Assembly: GCA_030068075.1 (NCBI GenBank)
Contig: CM057826.1
Span: 109,781,746 to 109,845,745 of the forward strand
Length of the DNA: 64,000 bases
Source: Paguma larvata
Lineage: Eukaryota; Chordata; Mammalia; Carnivora; Viverridae
Direction of reading: 5' to 3'
Shown: positions 11,901 to 26,900 of the stretch, one piece after another
Numbering within the stretch: position 1 is the stretch's first letter
How the letters are laid out: the number at the start of each line of letters is the position of its first letter
The notes under the pieces: model-generated
Told to the model about the DNA's origin: nothing
Database searches by the model: none
The model's input: only the letters and a program-made list of their open reading frames with translations
Made by a program: the position numbers and the translations under genes

Positions 11901-14900
11901 ATTATTTCAGATATAACAGTATGTTAGAGTGTATCCAAGGTAAGGTGGAAGCAATGTTAGTAACTTTAGATAGGGTGGCAAAGGAAGACTTCCTGAGAGG
12001 TGCAATTTGAGCTAATGTTAATAATGAGAAGAAACTGACCATGCAAACATATGGATAAAGCATTTCTGGTAGAAGGAACAGTAGGTGCAAAAACCTCAAA
12101 GCAAAAAGATGTTAAAGAACATAGATAAAAGCAGAAAGGTGTAGGAGATGAGGTCAGTAAACAACAGATCATGAAGGATCCTGAAAGCTATGGGTAGGAG
12201 CTTGAATTTTACTTAAAATACAACAGAAGCCACTGGTGGGTTTCGAGCAGGAGTCTAGGGTTTTAAACTCTGACTGTTGTGTGGAGAATAGACTGTAGAG
12301 GAACAGAGACAGAAGGAGGAAGATCTGTAATATGTAGACAAGCGAAACATCGAGGCTCCAAGGCAAGCTCTTGCCTTAAATTTGACCCATGGAGAAAATC
12401 CTAACAGATAATGCAATTTGTGCCCAGTGTTGTGAAAATACAACATGATTTTAAAAGACTTTAAAGAACAATATCAAAAAAACTCCAAAAAGGCTGTGTT
12501 AGTCCATAAAAATAGAACGTGTTTTCTATGTAAAAAACATAGCTATATTCATATTTTCCAGAGCCATAAAGATATTTTTATTCTTTTAATGATGTAATGA
12601 ACAAGAGGTTTTCGAGTACTTAAACCAGACTATTTTTTGTGTTTACTGTAAAAATTGACAACGTCCCTTCAATTTTAATATAAATAATTGTTAAAACAAT
12701 TCTTAAAATAATTCTTAAATCTCTGCCCCTCAAGGACTTGAAAAAATTAACATTTCTATTTCTCCGATTTCCCTTCTTTCTTTCTTCTTGATCCCTCTTC
12801 TCAGTCCATCTTCGTTTCCTCTTGAATATTTCCCAAAAACATCATACAACACTATATTGCATTTTATATTTTGATATTTATTACATTTTTCTTGCTCTCT
12901 ACTTTTTTAATATAAAAGCTAATAGGCAGAACACATCATGTATGTTTTTGCTCAAAAATCTCCATAAATGATGAAGGTTAAGTTCCTTCCTGTGAACCAG
13001 TGGGGCTTGTTCAACCAAGGTTTTTCCTCCAAGGCCCATTGAGCAGTAACCTGTGACACACGGAAACTGGTGACTATGAAGCAGAAGGACTGCTTCTCAG
13101 TCCTCGAAGCAGGAGCTGGTTTGGACTGAGAGTAAAGCTGGCATTAACTTGATCCCTTCAAGTCAAGATAATAGGGGGCTATCCATGAAGAGTATCTTGA
13201 GAGGAGAAAAATGACCAGTCTTTTCCAATTCAGCTCTCAGTTTGCCTGCTCCCCCTGTTCTCTCCTCACCCATACACCTTCCAGGAAAACCAAAGAGCCA
13301 CAGAGCAGATGATTCTTCTCACTATGTACCCCCCTTTCTTTTGCCTTCCCCCTGCTTTTGGCAAACATCATCTATAACTGGCCTAAGGGAAATGCCAAGG
13401 GGACTTATCCAAGGTTTGAAGGAAATACTCACTGATTGACAATGTCCTGAAGTTTATATTGGTCCCGTTGATCCCTCCAGCACTGGTGCTGGCCATGACT
13501 TGAAGACTATAAGAGGTCTTTCGCGTCAAGGACTTCAGGTTATACTGTAGGATGTTGGAGTTGACTGTCTTGGCTAAAGGAAAAATAGAGAAGTCAAACA
13601 CCAGACCCAAGGCCAAGTAAAAAGTGTGTTTTAGGAGCAGTGAAAGAAGAGCATTGGAATCTGCACCTTCAAGCCAGTCCATCTCATACCCCAATCCCTC
13701 TATCCATGTTCTACCTAAAATTAGCCTATAAAGATGGATCAAAGAGTTAAACATAAGAGTTAATACTATAAAACTCTTAGAAGACAAACATAGGGTAAAT
13801 GGTGGCATTGATTTTGCCAGCGGTTTCTTAGATATGATACCAAACACATAAACAACGAAAGAAAATACATTAATCTGTACGTCACCAAAATAAAAGCTTT
13901 TGTGCATCAAAAGACATTATCAAGAGAGTGAAAGAAAACCGAAGCAGGAGGCATCACAATCCCAGATTTTAACCTCTACTACAAAGCGGTAGTCATCAAA
14001 ACAGCATGGTATTGGCACAAGAACAAACACATAGACCAATGGAATAGAATAGAGAACCCAGAAATGGACCCACAAGCATATGGCCAACTAATCTTTGGCA
14101 AAGCAGGAAAAAGTATCCAATGGAAAAAAGACAGCCTCTTTAACAAATGGTGCTGGGAGAACTGGACAGCAACATGCAGAAGAATGAAACTAGACCACTT
14201 ACTTACACCACTCACAAAAATAAACTCTAAATGGATGAAGGATCTGAATGTGAGACAGGAAACCATCAAAATCCTAAAGGAGAAAGCAGGAAAAAAACCT
14301 TTCTGACCTGAGCCACAGCAATTTCCTGTATGACACATCTCCAATGGCGAGGGAATTAAAAGCAATAATGAACTACTGGGATCTCATCAAGATAAAAAGC
14401 TTCTGCATGGCAAAGGAAACAACCAACAAAACTAATAGACAACTGACGGAATGGGAAAGGATAATTGTAAATGACATATTGGATAAAGGACTAGTATCTA
14501 AAATCTATAAAGAACTTATCAAACTCCACACCCAAAAAAGCAAATAATCCAGTGAAGAAATGGGCAGAAGACATGGATAGACACTTCTCCAAAGATGACA
14601 TCCGGATGGCCAACAGACACATGAAACGATGCTCAATGTCATTCATCATCAGGCAACTACAAATCAAAACCACATGAGATACCACCACACACCGCTTAGA
14701 GTGGCTAAAATGAATAAATCAGGAAACTATAGATGCTGGTGAGGATGTGGAGAAACAGGCACCCTCCTACACTGTTGGTGGGAATGCAAACTAGTGCAGC
14801 CACTCTGGAAAACGGTGTGGAGGTTCCTCAAAAAAATGAAAATAGAACTACCCTATGACCCAGCAATAGCACCGCTAGGAATCTACACAAGAGACACAGG

Positions 14901-17900
14901 AGTGTACACGCACGTGTACCCCAATGTTTATAGCAGCACTTTAGACAATAGCCAAATCATGGAAAGAGACTAAGTGTCCATTCCATCAACTGATGAATGG
15001 ATAAAGAAGGTGTGGTATATATACACAATGGAATACTATACAGCAATGAGAAAGAATGAAATCTGGCCATGTGTAGCCAGATGAATGGAATTGGAGGGTA
15101 TTATGCTGAGTGAGATAAGTCAGTCAGAAAAAGACAGATACCATATGTTTCCACATATAGGTGAATTTTGAGAGACTTAGCAGAAAACCATGGGGGAGGG
15201 GAAGAGGGGAAAAGAAAAAAGACACAGAGAGGGAGGTAGACAAAAACATAAGAGACTCTCAAAGACTAAGAACAAACTAAGGGTGAGGGGGGTGTGGGAG
15301 GGGGAGAGTGGGTGACGGGCATTGAGGAGGGAACTTGTTGGGATGAGCAGTGGGTGTTATATGGAAACCAATTTGAAAACAAATTATTTTAAAAAATTTT
15401 AAAAAAGAGTGGAAAGACAACCCAGAGAATGGAAGTATATGCAAATCACATATTTGATACAGAGCTTCTATTGAGAATATATATTCAAAAACTCTTAGGA
15501 CTCAGCAAATGAAAGACAAACAACCCAATTTATTTTTTTTAATTTATAATAGTTTATTTTCACATTGGTTTACATATAACACCCAGTGTTCATCCCAACT
15601 TAAAAATGGGCAAAGAGGGGCATCTGGGTGGCTCAGTCGGTTGGGCAACCGACTTCAGCTCAGGTCATGATCTCACGGTCTGTGAGTTTGAGCCCTGAGT
15701 CAGGCTCTGTGCTGACGGCTCAGAGCCTGGAGCCTGCTTCAGATTCTTTATCTCCCTCTCTCTCTGCCCTTCCCCTGCTCACGCTCTGTCTCTATGTCTC
15801 TCAAAAATAAATAAATGTTTAAAAAAAATGAAAAATTAAAAAAAAAAAAGAAAAGACTTTCTCAAATAAGATCTACAAATGGCCAATAAGCTCATGCAAA
15901 GATGCTCAACATCATTAGGTATTAAGGAAATACAAACCAAAACCACACTGAGAAACCATTTCACACCCATGAGAATTACCATAATATTTTTTTTAACATA
16001 AAATAAGTGTTGGTAAGAATGTGGAGAAATTGGAACGATCAGACACTGCTTGGTGGACATGTAAAAGGACGCAGCTGCTACAGAAAACAGTTAGGTGACT
16101 TCTCAAAACGTTAAGCCAGAATTACCATATGACCCAGCAATTCCACTCCTAGGTATATGCCTCAAAGAATTAAAAGCAGAGACTCAAACAAGTATTTGCA
16201 CACAGATATTCATAGCAGCATTAACTGTAGTAGCCAAAATGTGGAAACAACCCAAATGCCCATCAACCAATGGATAAATAAAATGCAGAATATCCGTATG
16301 AAAGAATATTCTTTAGCTATACAAAGGAATGAGATACTAATACAAGCTCCAAGATGGATAAACTTTGAAGGCATTATGCTAGGTAAAAGAAGCCAGGTAC
16401 AAATATTGTTATGACTCCATTTATATGAAATAGCCAGAATAGGTAAATCAAAAAGAGAGAAAACAATTTTGTGGTTTCCAGAGAGCACAAAATTGGGAAG
16501 AAGACACTGATTAATGGGTACCAGGTTTCTGTAGGGGATGGAAACAGGTAAAGATGATTGTCACACATCATTATCAGTATACTCAATGCCACTAAATTGT
16601 ACATTTTCAAATGTTTTAAGTGGTGAATTTAATGTTATATGTATTTTGCCATAATAAAAAAAATTGCCTAAATTTAGGAATCCACACCTAGGCGTGGGTT
16701 ATCAGGAGATAGTTTGGACTCAAGAAAAAAAGGACAACTTGGCAGTGGGGAGTAGGAGTCAGGGTAAAAGGTCCTGCAGTGAGCTAAGTGTCACCACTCT
16801 ACTCTTTAATCCAAGCATGCCCCACTCCAGACTAATGATGGGGAAGCTCCCAGGAGGCCAACTTGTTCACAGTCTGACCAGGACATATTATATCAAATCC
16901 TGTGGTTCCTACAAGACTGTCACTTCACTCTCGTTTGACTCCAAAAAAACTCAAGAGGTTGGTGCTCTTGGCCTCATTATCACAGAGGATCAAAGAAGTT
17001 AAATGACTCATGCAAGATTAGGGCACCAACCCCTATGGCAGGCCTACTCACAGCATGTTTGGGGATTTCCAGCTTGGCTATAAGCGCACTTACAGAATTC
17101 CTTTCCATCTTCGGCTTGGTAAAATATGGTGTAGTTGGTGATGAAACCATTTCTCTGATTCTTGGGAATCTCTGTCCATGTGATTGTGACTGTCTTCACA
17201 CCAATGTTGTCTGCCTGAGTCACAGGACCTGTTGATGGAACTTTACAGGACAGGGAGAAAAACAGTAAACACTGAATCACAGCTAAGTAGATCCTTTCCC
17301 CACAAAGGCTCTGGCTAGTATGGAAAGCGAAATCAGTGCTGGAGGTGGGAGGTAGAGTAGAGTAGGTAACTGATGAATCATCTTGTTTGGGAACACTGTT
17401 TTCTGGAATTATCCATCTTGAACAGAGGAAAATCAGGGCCAAAGGGCTGCACTTTCTTATGGCTGTCACTCTCACTTTGCATTCAGCTTCTACTCATATG
17501 TTTAATAGTTATCATCAAATATAGCTGAAGGCTATGCCCCCATGGGCTACCTTTGAGTGACAGAATGTGTTTTCTAACGTGGAAGAGGTTAACTTCCAAA
17601 GATAAAGTCTGAGCAGTTCACCAGTAAAACCCTTGACTGCAATTACACAATTAAAAATAATTTTTTAGCATCTCCAATTTATGATTAAGTCTCAAATGTC
17701 CCTAACTTGATCTTAACTAAATGTTATTTCTGCCTACAGGGCTCTTTGCACAAAGTTTCTTTGTGATTTTGCACAAATTATTTCATCTCTCTGGGCCTTG
17801 ATTTTCTATTTATAAAATGAGGGGCCTTGACTTGATGATCTCTAACTTCTAGTGCAGTAGTGCAGCTTTGAAATTCAGCCGATCTACAACTTGACCACAA

Positions 17901-20900
17901 TTGTGTCAAGGATATGTAGCTTACCACAAGCTGAAGGTGCAGCTCAGCTAAACACTAAGGCAACTATGAATGAGCTACAGACACCCACAGCCTTGTCTGG
18001 ATATTGGATAGCCCCCACCCTTCTCCCCAAGTGTTTCCTTGCCACACAGGGCCTTTTCATACATACTGCCTTCTCTGACATAAGCCTGGATAGAAAATGG
18101 TTCGCCCACTCGATTTCCCAACACTGGATACACAGAGATGTTATAGCACCATAAAGGTTTTAATTCATCTGTAAACAAGAGAGACAGAAAACAAGCCTTA
18201 GTTCAGAGCATGGCAAAGGAGAAGAACCATGAAACCAACTTACTAACAACTTACTGCAACTTACTGAAAAGACTCTATTTCTCTACAGTTTCCACATCTG
18301 GAAAATAAGGAGGTGAGGTTGGATGGTCTCTAATGTATATTCTAGTTCTAACCTTTTAAATTGATACTTAGAACTAAGTCTGCATCACTGTGATAAAACG
18401 ATGGAGCCATTCGGGAAGGGAAGAGAGATCCAGTCGCCCCTCTATCTTGGATTTTGATACCTGATTTGGAAGCACGGCAGAAAAAAACTGAATCCTTCTG
18501 ACAATAGCACATCCCCGGAAAACTTAGACACCAGGAATTCCCTCTAGCTCCTCTGTCTTCCTGCATCCCTGCATGAGCATACTCCTTATATGGGTGCTAT
18601 TAAATATTAAGAAATGGTTGGACTGAGAAAATCAGGAGTTGTAAAGCCTCACTTATCTGTGATGGGTATTTTCTGGAATGGGATATAAACTCTAATGTTA
18701 TCCACATGATCAAGACATCCAGGAAGGGCTCTTTGATGGTGATGTTAACATGGTGTTTTCCACTTGGAAACAGGCTAGATACCTGGTCTGATATCCATGA
18801 CTTCCCAACACAGTCTCACTGGGAAATGCCAAGTATGTCACTTCACTAAGCTTGCACTAGTTTTGTCAAATGCTATTAACTACATCTATAGCTTTCAAGT
18901 CAAAGTTAAAGACTTTAAAACTGATGGAAATGAAACTGAATCCTACACAGATAGAACTTTTAGGGTCCACAATGGCTACCTTGCTGGATTGTCCAATTCG
19001 TGGCCTGAGACACAGATTCCCAGGAAAAATTGGAGTGGTCTGAGTCCAAATCTGGGAACCACTCAACCATCCACGTGTCTACCGCTGGAGCAGAGCTTCG
19101 CCACTCCACCACCAGCCGGTCCTGAGTGACGTAGGCCTGCATGGCCTCAATGCACTGAAATGCTGAGAGAGGAGAAAAAGAAGAGAGAAAGCTGCCCAAC
19201 TCATTCTCCAAATGCACCAACCACACTGGCATCCATTCACTGCCCAAATTGTAAAGAAGATCAAAAATCAGGATCCCCACTGCAGCTTCCCTTTATGGTG
19301 CTGTTTCCACCCTTTTTATTATAACACCTTTCTTTACCCTCAACTTTTGTTGTAAGTACCTTAATTTTTCCTTATCTCTGCCAAAATTTACTGTTTCCAA
19401 GAAAGGATCTCACTAGAGACTTCCTAACACAAAGCACTCACCTTCCACAGGTACCGCTGCAAATAAAAGGAAAGCAAGCCTGAGAAAAAGAACGTATCTC
19501 TAAAGACAGAATTTCAGACCCCAGTAATTCTATGGCTGGGAGCTGGGAGCTGGTGACCCTAAAATCATATGAGGTAGGGTGGCTTCAAATTTCAACTGGC
19601 TATGCTAGCCCCATACAACCTAGCTATAGGATTCCTATCCACAGGGCAGTAAGAATTGTATCTGTATCAGAAAGATGCAGACACACCCATTCAAAGCACC
19701 TAGGTATGGACCAATATGCCAATGACATTTTCTGTAGGCCCAACAAAAAACTCATGTCTGGATATGGACAAGGATTTCTTTAATAGAAAAGTTGAACATG
19801 TGACTTCAAACACAATACCTAGGGTTTAATTAGAATCAGAGAGCTATCTTACTGATTCTAAATTCTAAATAAGTCAGGAAAGAATTATTAGAGGTGCAGT
19901 ATGACAGAGAAGGCAGGCACAAAAGGGTGGGGCTCAGAAGATCACAGGATGTGGCTCTCTCTTCTCCTCCACTTCTTACCACCCACAACACACCTGAGGC
20001 TTCAAAATCAGAACAGAAAACATGCTTAAATGAACACCAAAGACAATCATGGATAAAGGCAGAAAAGGAGGCAGTGTCCCTAAAAAAAAAATTAAAAAGG
20101 CTTCTGAAGCTAGAAGCCTAGGCCAAACGTAGGAATTTGATGTGGCATCTGGGGTAGTGAATCCTGCTATTTTTAGGCAACAAGCTCTAGGAGCCTGTGT
20201 GCATATTTAGGAGCCTCTGTTCTTGAAAGCCAAAGTCATGAATCCTTTTCCCAAACTGGGCCTTTAGGAGACACTCCAGCTGCTAGTCTCAGAAGGAAGG
20301 CCAGGTAACTTGTCAACGTGAAAGGGTCAGGAAGGGTAACTGAGGCATGAAGGAAATGTGAAGCTGGATTAAGGGCGGAAGCCTGGGCAGCAACCCCTCA
20401 TGATCCTAGAGCTCCTGTCACTCCCACCTCTTACCCCTCTCACCTCCACCCCCACACATAGCCTGTCAGCATCCTCAGTTACCATGCCAGTTAGGCCAAA
20501 AGGCATTCCTAGAAGTATCTTGAACCCTCTCTAGCCTCTTGTAGCAGATAATGTTCATGCTCTCTGATCGTCTCAATTCCTTCTTACTGTTTTTGTGTGT
20601 TTTGCTTGATTGGAAGAACTTTGTGATGTAACTCACACTCCAGAGTCCCCTTGCAGGTCATGCTGGAACCACCCTCCTCAAGATTTTTAATGCAGATTTT
20701 ATCTGTTATGTGTTGAACTGTGTCCCCCAAAAACGATATCCTCAGTACTACAGAATGTAACCTTGTCAGGAAATCAGGTTGTTGGAGATGTTAGTAGTTA
20801 AAATGGTAGGTCCTTAACCCAATATGATTGGTGTCCTCATAAGAAAAGTGGAATCTGGACACAGAGACAAAGAGACGTAAGAAGCTAGCCATGTGAAGAC

Positions 20901-23900
20901 AAAGGCAGAGACTGAAGTCATGCTGTCACAAGCCAAGGAATGCCTGTGGCTTCCAAAAGCTGGAAGGAAGGATCCTCCCTTAGAGGCTTTTAAGGGAGCA
21001 TGGCCCTGTCAACACCGTGATTTCAGATTTCTAGATCCCAGAACAATGGGACAATAAATTTCTGTTGTTGGAAGCCACTCAGTCTGGAACATTGTTATAG
21101 CAACCCTGGGAAGATCACACAGCACCTTTGGCCTGGCCTCCCCTTCCCTGATAATTGTTTCCTTCACTTCCTTTTCTGGTCTCCCTGAAGGCAGTTTCTT
21201 AGTAATTAATTGCACACAAATCCAAACCTGAAGACAGGAGTGAGTTTTGATTCCTAAGCCCACGCTTTTCTTTACCAACACTGGCTATCCAAGGAACAGG
21301 AATCATGTTGAAAGAGCCAAATATGCCGCAGGGAAGAAGGGAACAGCCCAGGCTCTTGGCCACAAGAGTGAAAAAGGTTCAATTAAGCCATAAGTCAACC
21401 TTGAAAGGGCCTGGGCAGTGTCAAAGGGTGCTGAAAGAGAAGTTTCCTAATCATCACTCTGCTGTATGTAAACTAATTGCTGAATCCTTCCATTATTCAA
21501 CAAGAACGTTTTGAGCAATTTCTCCAAATACAACATATCCCCAGGTGCAGGAGAGAATCCATATTCTTCTGGGAAAGGGGGGGAAGGAGCTTTGACAGCT
21601 AACACCTTTAAGTTCTTGCTGTTTGTGTGAAGTCAGTCACTGTGGGCCATCGAAGACAGTTCTCAGGTGCTATAGTGCCTCACCTTCATCAGCTATCCAA
21701 GCCTATCCTCAGTTCTTCCCCAAGAGTGCAAACTCCTTCTCATCCCCCACTATACAATGGCTCTGCTCTTCTGGGTCCTGCCTCAGACCACTCCCAAGCC
21801 CCCCGCTAGCTAAGGTCTTTTAAAACTTGGAGGATGATCAGACCAGAAGGAACCCGAAGGTGTATCTATTCCAAACCCTTATTTTAAACATGGTAAAATG
21901 GAGGCCCACAGAGGTAAATAACCAGTTCAGTGTCAGATAGCATCAAATCCAAGGTTCTGAATAAAGTATATTGTGTAAGTTTGGATCATGGAGACATAGG
22001 TTTGAACTCCCCCTGAGCAACCGTGGGCAGATTCCTAAGCTCTCCCGAATCTCATCATCTTTGAAATGATTCTAATAGCATCTACCTCATGGGTCATTTC
22101 AAGACTAACATTAAACTGACCTGTGTCATCTTATCACAATGCCTAACATACACTAATAGACAGTATGTGATAATTATATTTACTTAATAATTGTTATAGT
22201 TATAACATTATTATAACTATTCTCTAGCTGACTCCACCTTATTAACCAACTGAGCCACCCTTGACTCCACATTATTAAATAACATTCTGTAAAACATTAC
22301 TTTCTTATATGTCTAAAATGGGGTCTTTATACTTTCTCTGTAAGAAGCCAAATAGTAAGTATTTTAGGTTTTATAGGACACATGGTCTTTGTCACAACTA
22401 TTCAACTCTGTCACTGTTGCACAAAAGGAGACACAAGGAAATGTAAACAAATAGGCGTGGCTGTGTTCCCATAAAATTTTATTTACAAAAACAGGTGTCA
22501 GGCCAGGTTTGGTCCACAAGCTATAGCTTGCCTACATCTGGTCTGGAATCATTATAACTAATGATCACACCAATGCTTTTGACACAAAACAGGTACCTTC
22601 AGAATTGGGAAAAATAAACAACAAATCCTATGGTGATTTAGCATAATTTAGTTGAAATACATTTTATAGTATTTCTGAAGTTGATAATCCATGTCTAATA
22701 AAAATTTCATGAGAAATTTTATTAAGAATGATAATAGTAATAATTAGCATTAGGTAAAGCATTTTATTTATTTATTTTAAAATCTTTATTTCTTTATTTT
22801 TGAGGGAGAGAGAGAGCAGAGAGGGGCAGAGAGAGAAGGAGACAGAATCCCAGGAAGGCTCCTCAATGTCAGCACAGAGACCAACACAGGGCTTGAACTC
22901 GTGAACTGTGAGATCATGACCTGAGCTGAAACCAAGAGTTGGACACTTAACTGATTAAGCCACCCAGGTACCCCTAGGCAAAGCATTTTATTTTTTTTTA
23001 ATGTTTATTTATCATTGAGAGAGACAGAGAGTGTGTTTATGTGTGTGTGAGTGGGGGAGGGGCAGAGAGAGAGGGAGACACAGAATCTGAAGCAGGCTCC
23101 AGGCTCTGAGCTGTCAGCACAGGGCCCGATGCAAGGCTCGAACTCGCGAACTGTGAGATCATGACCTGAGCTGAAGTCGGACACTTAACTGACTGAGCCA
23201 CCCAGGCACCCCAGGCAAACAGAAAACCATCTCAATTCATTCTCCCAACAGTTCTATGAAGTAGATGTTACAATTAAATATTCTATTTTACAAATAGCTA
23301 AGGTTTAGAGTTTAGATGACTTGCCCAAGGTTTGCGGTATCTAGATACCATAGTGAGAAAGTAAAGATACAAATACAGGGCTGTGGACTCCAAAGCCTAG
23401 GTTTCTACCCCCTATTCTTTACTGCCTTCCACTCCAGGGGCACACCAAGAAATTGGGATTACTATGCAGCAATACCTCTATTAACAAAGAATGTTTACTC
23501 AATGACACATTCATTTGTCAGAAACCTCATCACCAGGGGTATTGGAGAGGCAGAAACTAGGATGTCAGAAACTAAGAATGGTGGGGAATATTATTAAATA
23601 CTAAAATAATGTCAACTGTAGCTCAAAACACAGAATATGTATACAACTGACCCTTGAACAACATGGGGGTCAACCCCCTGCACAGTTGAAAATCTATGTA
23701 TAAGTTTTCACTCCCCCAAAATGTAACTACTAATAGTCTACTGTTGACTGGAAGCCTTACTGATAACATAGTATAAGACATGTATTATTGTATTTTTACA
23801 ATAAAGTATGCTAGAGAAAAGAAAATGTTATTTACAGAGTGATAAAGGAAAATACATTTATAGCAGTGTACTATAAAAAATTTGCACATAAGTGGACCCA

Positions 23901-26900
23901 CCCAGCTCAAACCTATGTTGTTCAAGGGTCAATTGTATATAGGAGTTCTAAAATGAAGCAAGGGAAGAAATGGGTTAAGTTTTAGGAGAAGAGAAAGCAG
24001 GGAGTATAGGCGAACAAATCTAGAGCTGGTAGTGCAATGCCTGAGTTAGTCTAGGTCTAAGTAAGGAGAGGTGGAAGAGTTGAAAAGTGCATTATCTCAC
24101 TATGATGTGTTTCAACAAATAGTTATTGACCACTTTTCTGTACAAAAATACTCTATGCCTCTTTTAGGTGTTGCAGATGAAGGAAGTGGTATAAGGAAGA
24201 GGAAAAAGAGGAAAAGAAAAACAGAAAATTCTCTCCACTAGTGGAACTTGTATCCAATTGAGGGAGAGGTAGGTAACAAACAAAATAAATGAGAAAATCT
24301 ATAGAATGGGAAACATATTTATAAAGAAAAATAAAGTAGGGGAGAGGAAACCCTGTGCCTGCAATTCCTTAAGTAAGAATCAAATAAGGCATTTTATTCC
24401 AAAATGGAATATAAAAGATGAGTTTGTCTACAAGCAGTAAAATGCTAAAAATGACTTTATCAAAAGTGTAATGAGGGGCTTCTGGCTCAGTTAGTTAAGG
24501 GTTTAATTCTTGATTTCCACCCAGGTCATGATCTCACAAGTTCTTAACACTGGGCTCTGTGCTGACAGCATGGAACTTGCTTGGGATTCTCTCTCTCCCT
24601 CTTTCTCTCTGCCCCTCTCCGCACCCCCAACCGCACACACACACTCCCTCTTGCTCTCTGTCAAAGATAAATAAACATAAAAAACAAATAAACAAACAAC
24701 AACAACAAAGAACAGAAAGTAGTAGGAAGACGAAGAACACAGGAGAATGAGCAAACAAAGGCTGGGACATGGTCAATGCTGTGAGGAGAAAATCTCCAAA
24801 GAGAGGTTTCTGCCACTGAGGACGATGTGGTTTATCTGACAGGTTTATATGGCTGACTCAGACCAAGCAGCATATAGAACTTCTAGGTGTATGACTTTGT
24901 CTCTCATGACTTTATGAAGTCTCTGATTTTCAACACAGGCTTTGTTCTAGGCTCATTAATTACCACAAGATTTTTCTATCCTCACCATAACCTAAAAAGT
25001 TCCCACTTCATTTTCAGTTTGACTTGAGAGAAACACAAGCCTTGAGAGCAAAGGGACTAATTCCTGGCCAACTAGATGGGGCCAGGCATCTAAGTGAGAA
25101 GTTTACACTGTACTTACGCTTTTCATCAATAGCTGGAATCCTCAGGGTGGCTACTGGAGATTCCCCAAGAGAATTATAAGACACCACAGAAACCCAATAG
25201 GTCTTGCCTCCCAGATATAGTTCAAGCTTCTCGTTAGTGGTGTTCAATGTCTCTGTGAGGTTAGTACTGTTTTCCGGAAAGTACCATATGTTGTAGCCAA
25301 GTGCCTTCTCCAGGACTGGGGCTCCACTTGCCTTCTGAACTCAAAGGAAACAAAATTTATTGCCAAAAACAAGAAAATACAGGCATGGAGAGAGTGATAA
25401 ATGGTGAGGGTGAGGGGTGATGGGTAATGTTAAGTAATTATTAAGTGCTTAACTACAATTTAGGTCATTACCTAAATGACCTTCTGGGATGAATAACAGA
25501 CCCTGTGCTATGATATTAATCCTTCAAGAGCCAAAAGAGATTTTCTAAGTGGTCCCTTGTTCTCAACCCTTAACAAAAGTCTAATTCCATGAGGTTTAAC
25601 TAGGAGAATGCCAAGCCAATGTACGCAAGTCACCCTCATATCTTTTGATGCTTATCTTTCTTTCCCTCCCACAGGCACAGGACACTATAAACTAAAAATA
25701 TAATCCATTACCTCCAGGAATCTCAATTCTGTGCTGGCCCTGGGTCATCTCTTCTCTGGAAGTTTCCAAAGGATGAAAAGTATCCATACTGCTGCATAAA
25801 AAGCAGCATGCCTCCTCCTTTGAGGAGGAAGCTAGTTTTCCTAGACCAGGCACATCAGGCCTTAAAACATTCAGGTTGACCAGCCAGTCCTAAATCTATA
25901 GTGAGAAATCTAAGGTGACCCCGGGGTCGCCAAGCAAAACTCTTATTTTCGGCCTTGAACTTGAACCTACTAACTATATGTTTTGCCTAGGAATCAGCAT
26001 ACTAAGTATTTCCCAGGAAATATAGGGCCTTCCAGTTGTTCACTTTATGTTACTGATAACACACATGGATGAATGTAAGGTCAGACAGGACTTTAGAGGT
26101 CACTTTGTCCCACTGTCATTCCTGTTCAGGAACTGACACAGAAACTTCCATGACATATAAGATCAGAAACTCCCTAATGACTGGGAGCCTTTTTCCTCTC
26201 GGGATAATTCATTCTCTTTTGTAAGCAACAGCTTTATTGAGATATAATTCACATAGTATAAAATTCACTATTTCAAGGTATCCAGTTAAGGTTTTGTTTT
26301 GTTTTGTTTTTTTGTTTTTTTGGTTTTTTTTTAGTATATGCGCAGAGTTGTGCAATCATCACCATCATTCAGTTTTAACCAATCTTTGGTGACCAACTTT
26401 AATTCTTAGAAAACTCTCCTACTAGGGCAAAAGAAAGACCAGTCTCCAGCTGAGGAGGAGGTGGCAGAGAAGAAAGACGTTCAAGTCTATTTCATCTATT
26501 TCACATGTTGGCCTACTTGGCCCAACACTGTGTGGTTGACCACATGTGGAAATAGGCCACTGTTTGCTTTCCTTCTCCAAAAACATGCTGACAGAGTGTT
26601 CCATTTCCACACTTAATTACTGAGAAAGAAACCACGACATCTAGGATTGATTCTCGAAGATTTCCCAGGGAAATGTCTCTTCACTGGCCTGTTGCCCCTA
26701 TAACACAAGGGCACCCCACAGCCCTGGGATGTGAAGGGAGCAGGGAAAGGTAAAGGATGCTCCAGTCCCAACATAACAGGGAGTATAATATCATTTGGTA
26801 CAGCAGGTGATTTCTCTATTTTCAGAAGTATTTTAAACTTGCCTGGACTTGAGCAAGCATGAAATAATATGATGACTATTCCCTGAGAACTCTGGACACT

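Larger units (their letters stand above)
13728..16663 (+). mobile_element. Old L1 (ORF2 end and 3' UTR), split by three insertions
   Basis: Segments 13728-13935, 15406-15530, about 15600-15616 and 15839-16663 join as one L1: 'actataaaactcttagaaga', 'gacaacccagagaatgg', 'aaaaatgggcaaag', 'tgacccagcaattccactcc', 'ccactaaattgtacattttc', ending near 'ccataataaaaaaaatt'. Confidence 0.85.
13574..17093 (-). other. IL31RA: IL31RA intron 10
   Basis: Largely occupied by an old plus-strand L1 (13728-16663) into which a younger L1, an inverted L1 3' stub and a SINE have inserted. 16664-17093 is unassigned. Confidence 0.85.
19163..25117 (-). other. IL31RA: IL31RA intron 7
   Basis: Nearly 6 kb intron. 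In plus order: unassigned 19163-20700, MaLR LTR 20703-21118, unassigned to 21840, MIR 21975-22180, hAT-like fossil 22280-22545, two inverted SINEs 22767-23212, Tigger2-type element 23644-23935, L2-like piece 24110-24300, SINE 24474-24708. Confidence 0.8.

Noticed and set aside
13979..14365. A minus-strand 128-residue open frame
   Set aside because: It is the antisense shadow of L1 ORF2 sequence.
18061..18080. A second GC donor for exon 9 (GAAG|GCAGTA)
   Set aside because: The normal donor GTATGT three bases further keeps frame and restores the human residue count, so no unusual donor is needed.
20703..21118. An endogenous retrovirus with genes
   Set aside because: Only LTR-type sequence is present; no coding region flanks it. 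The same holds for 58722-59095 and 32634-33092.
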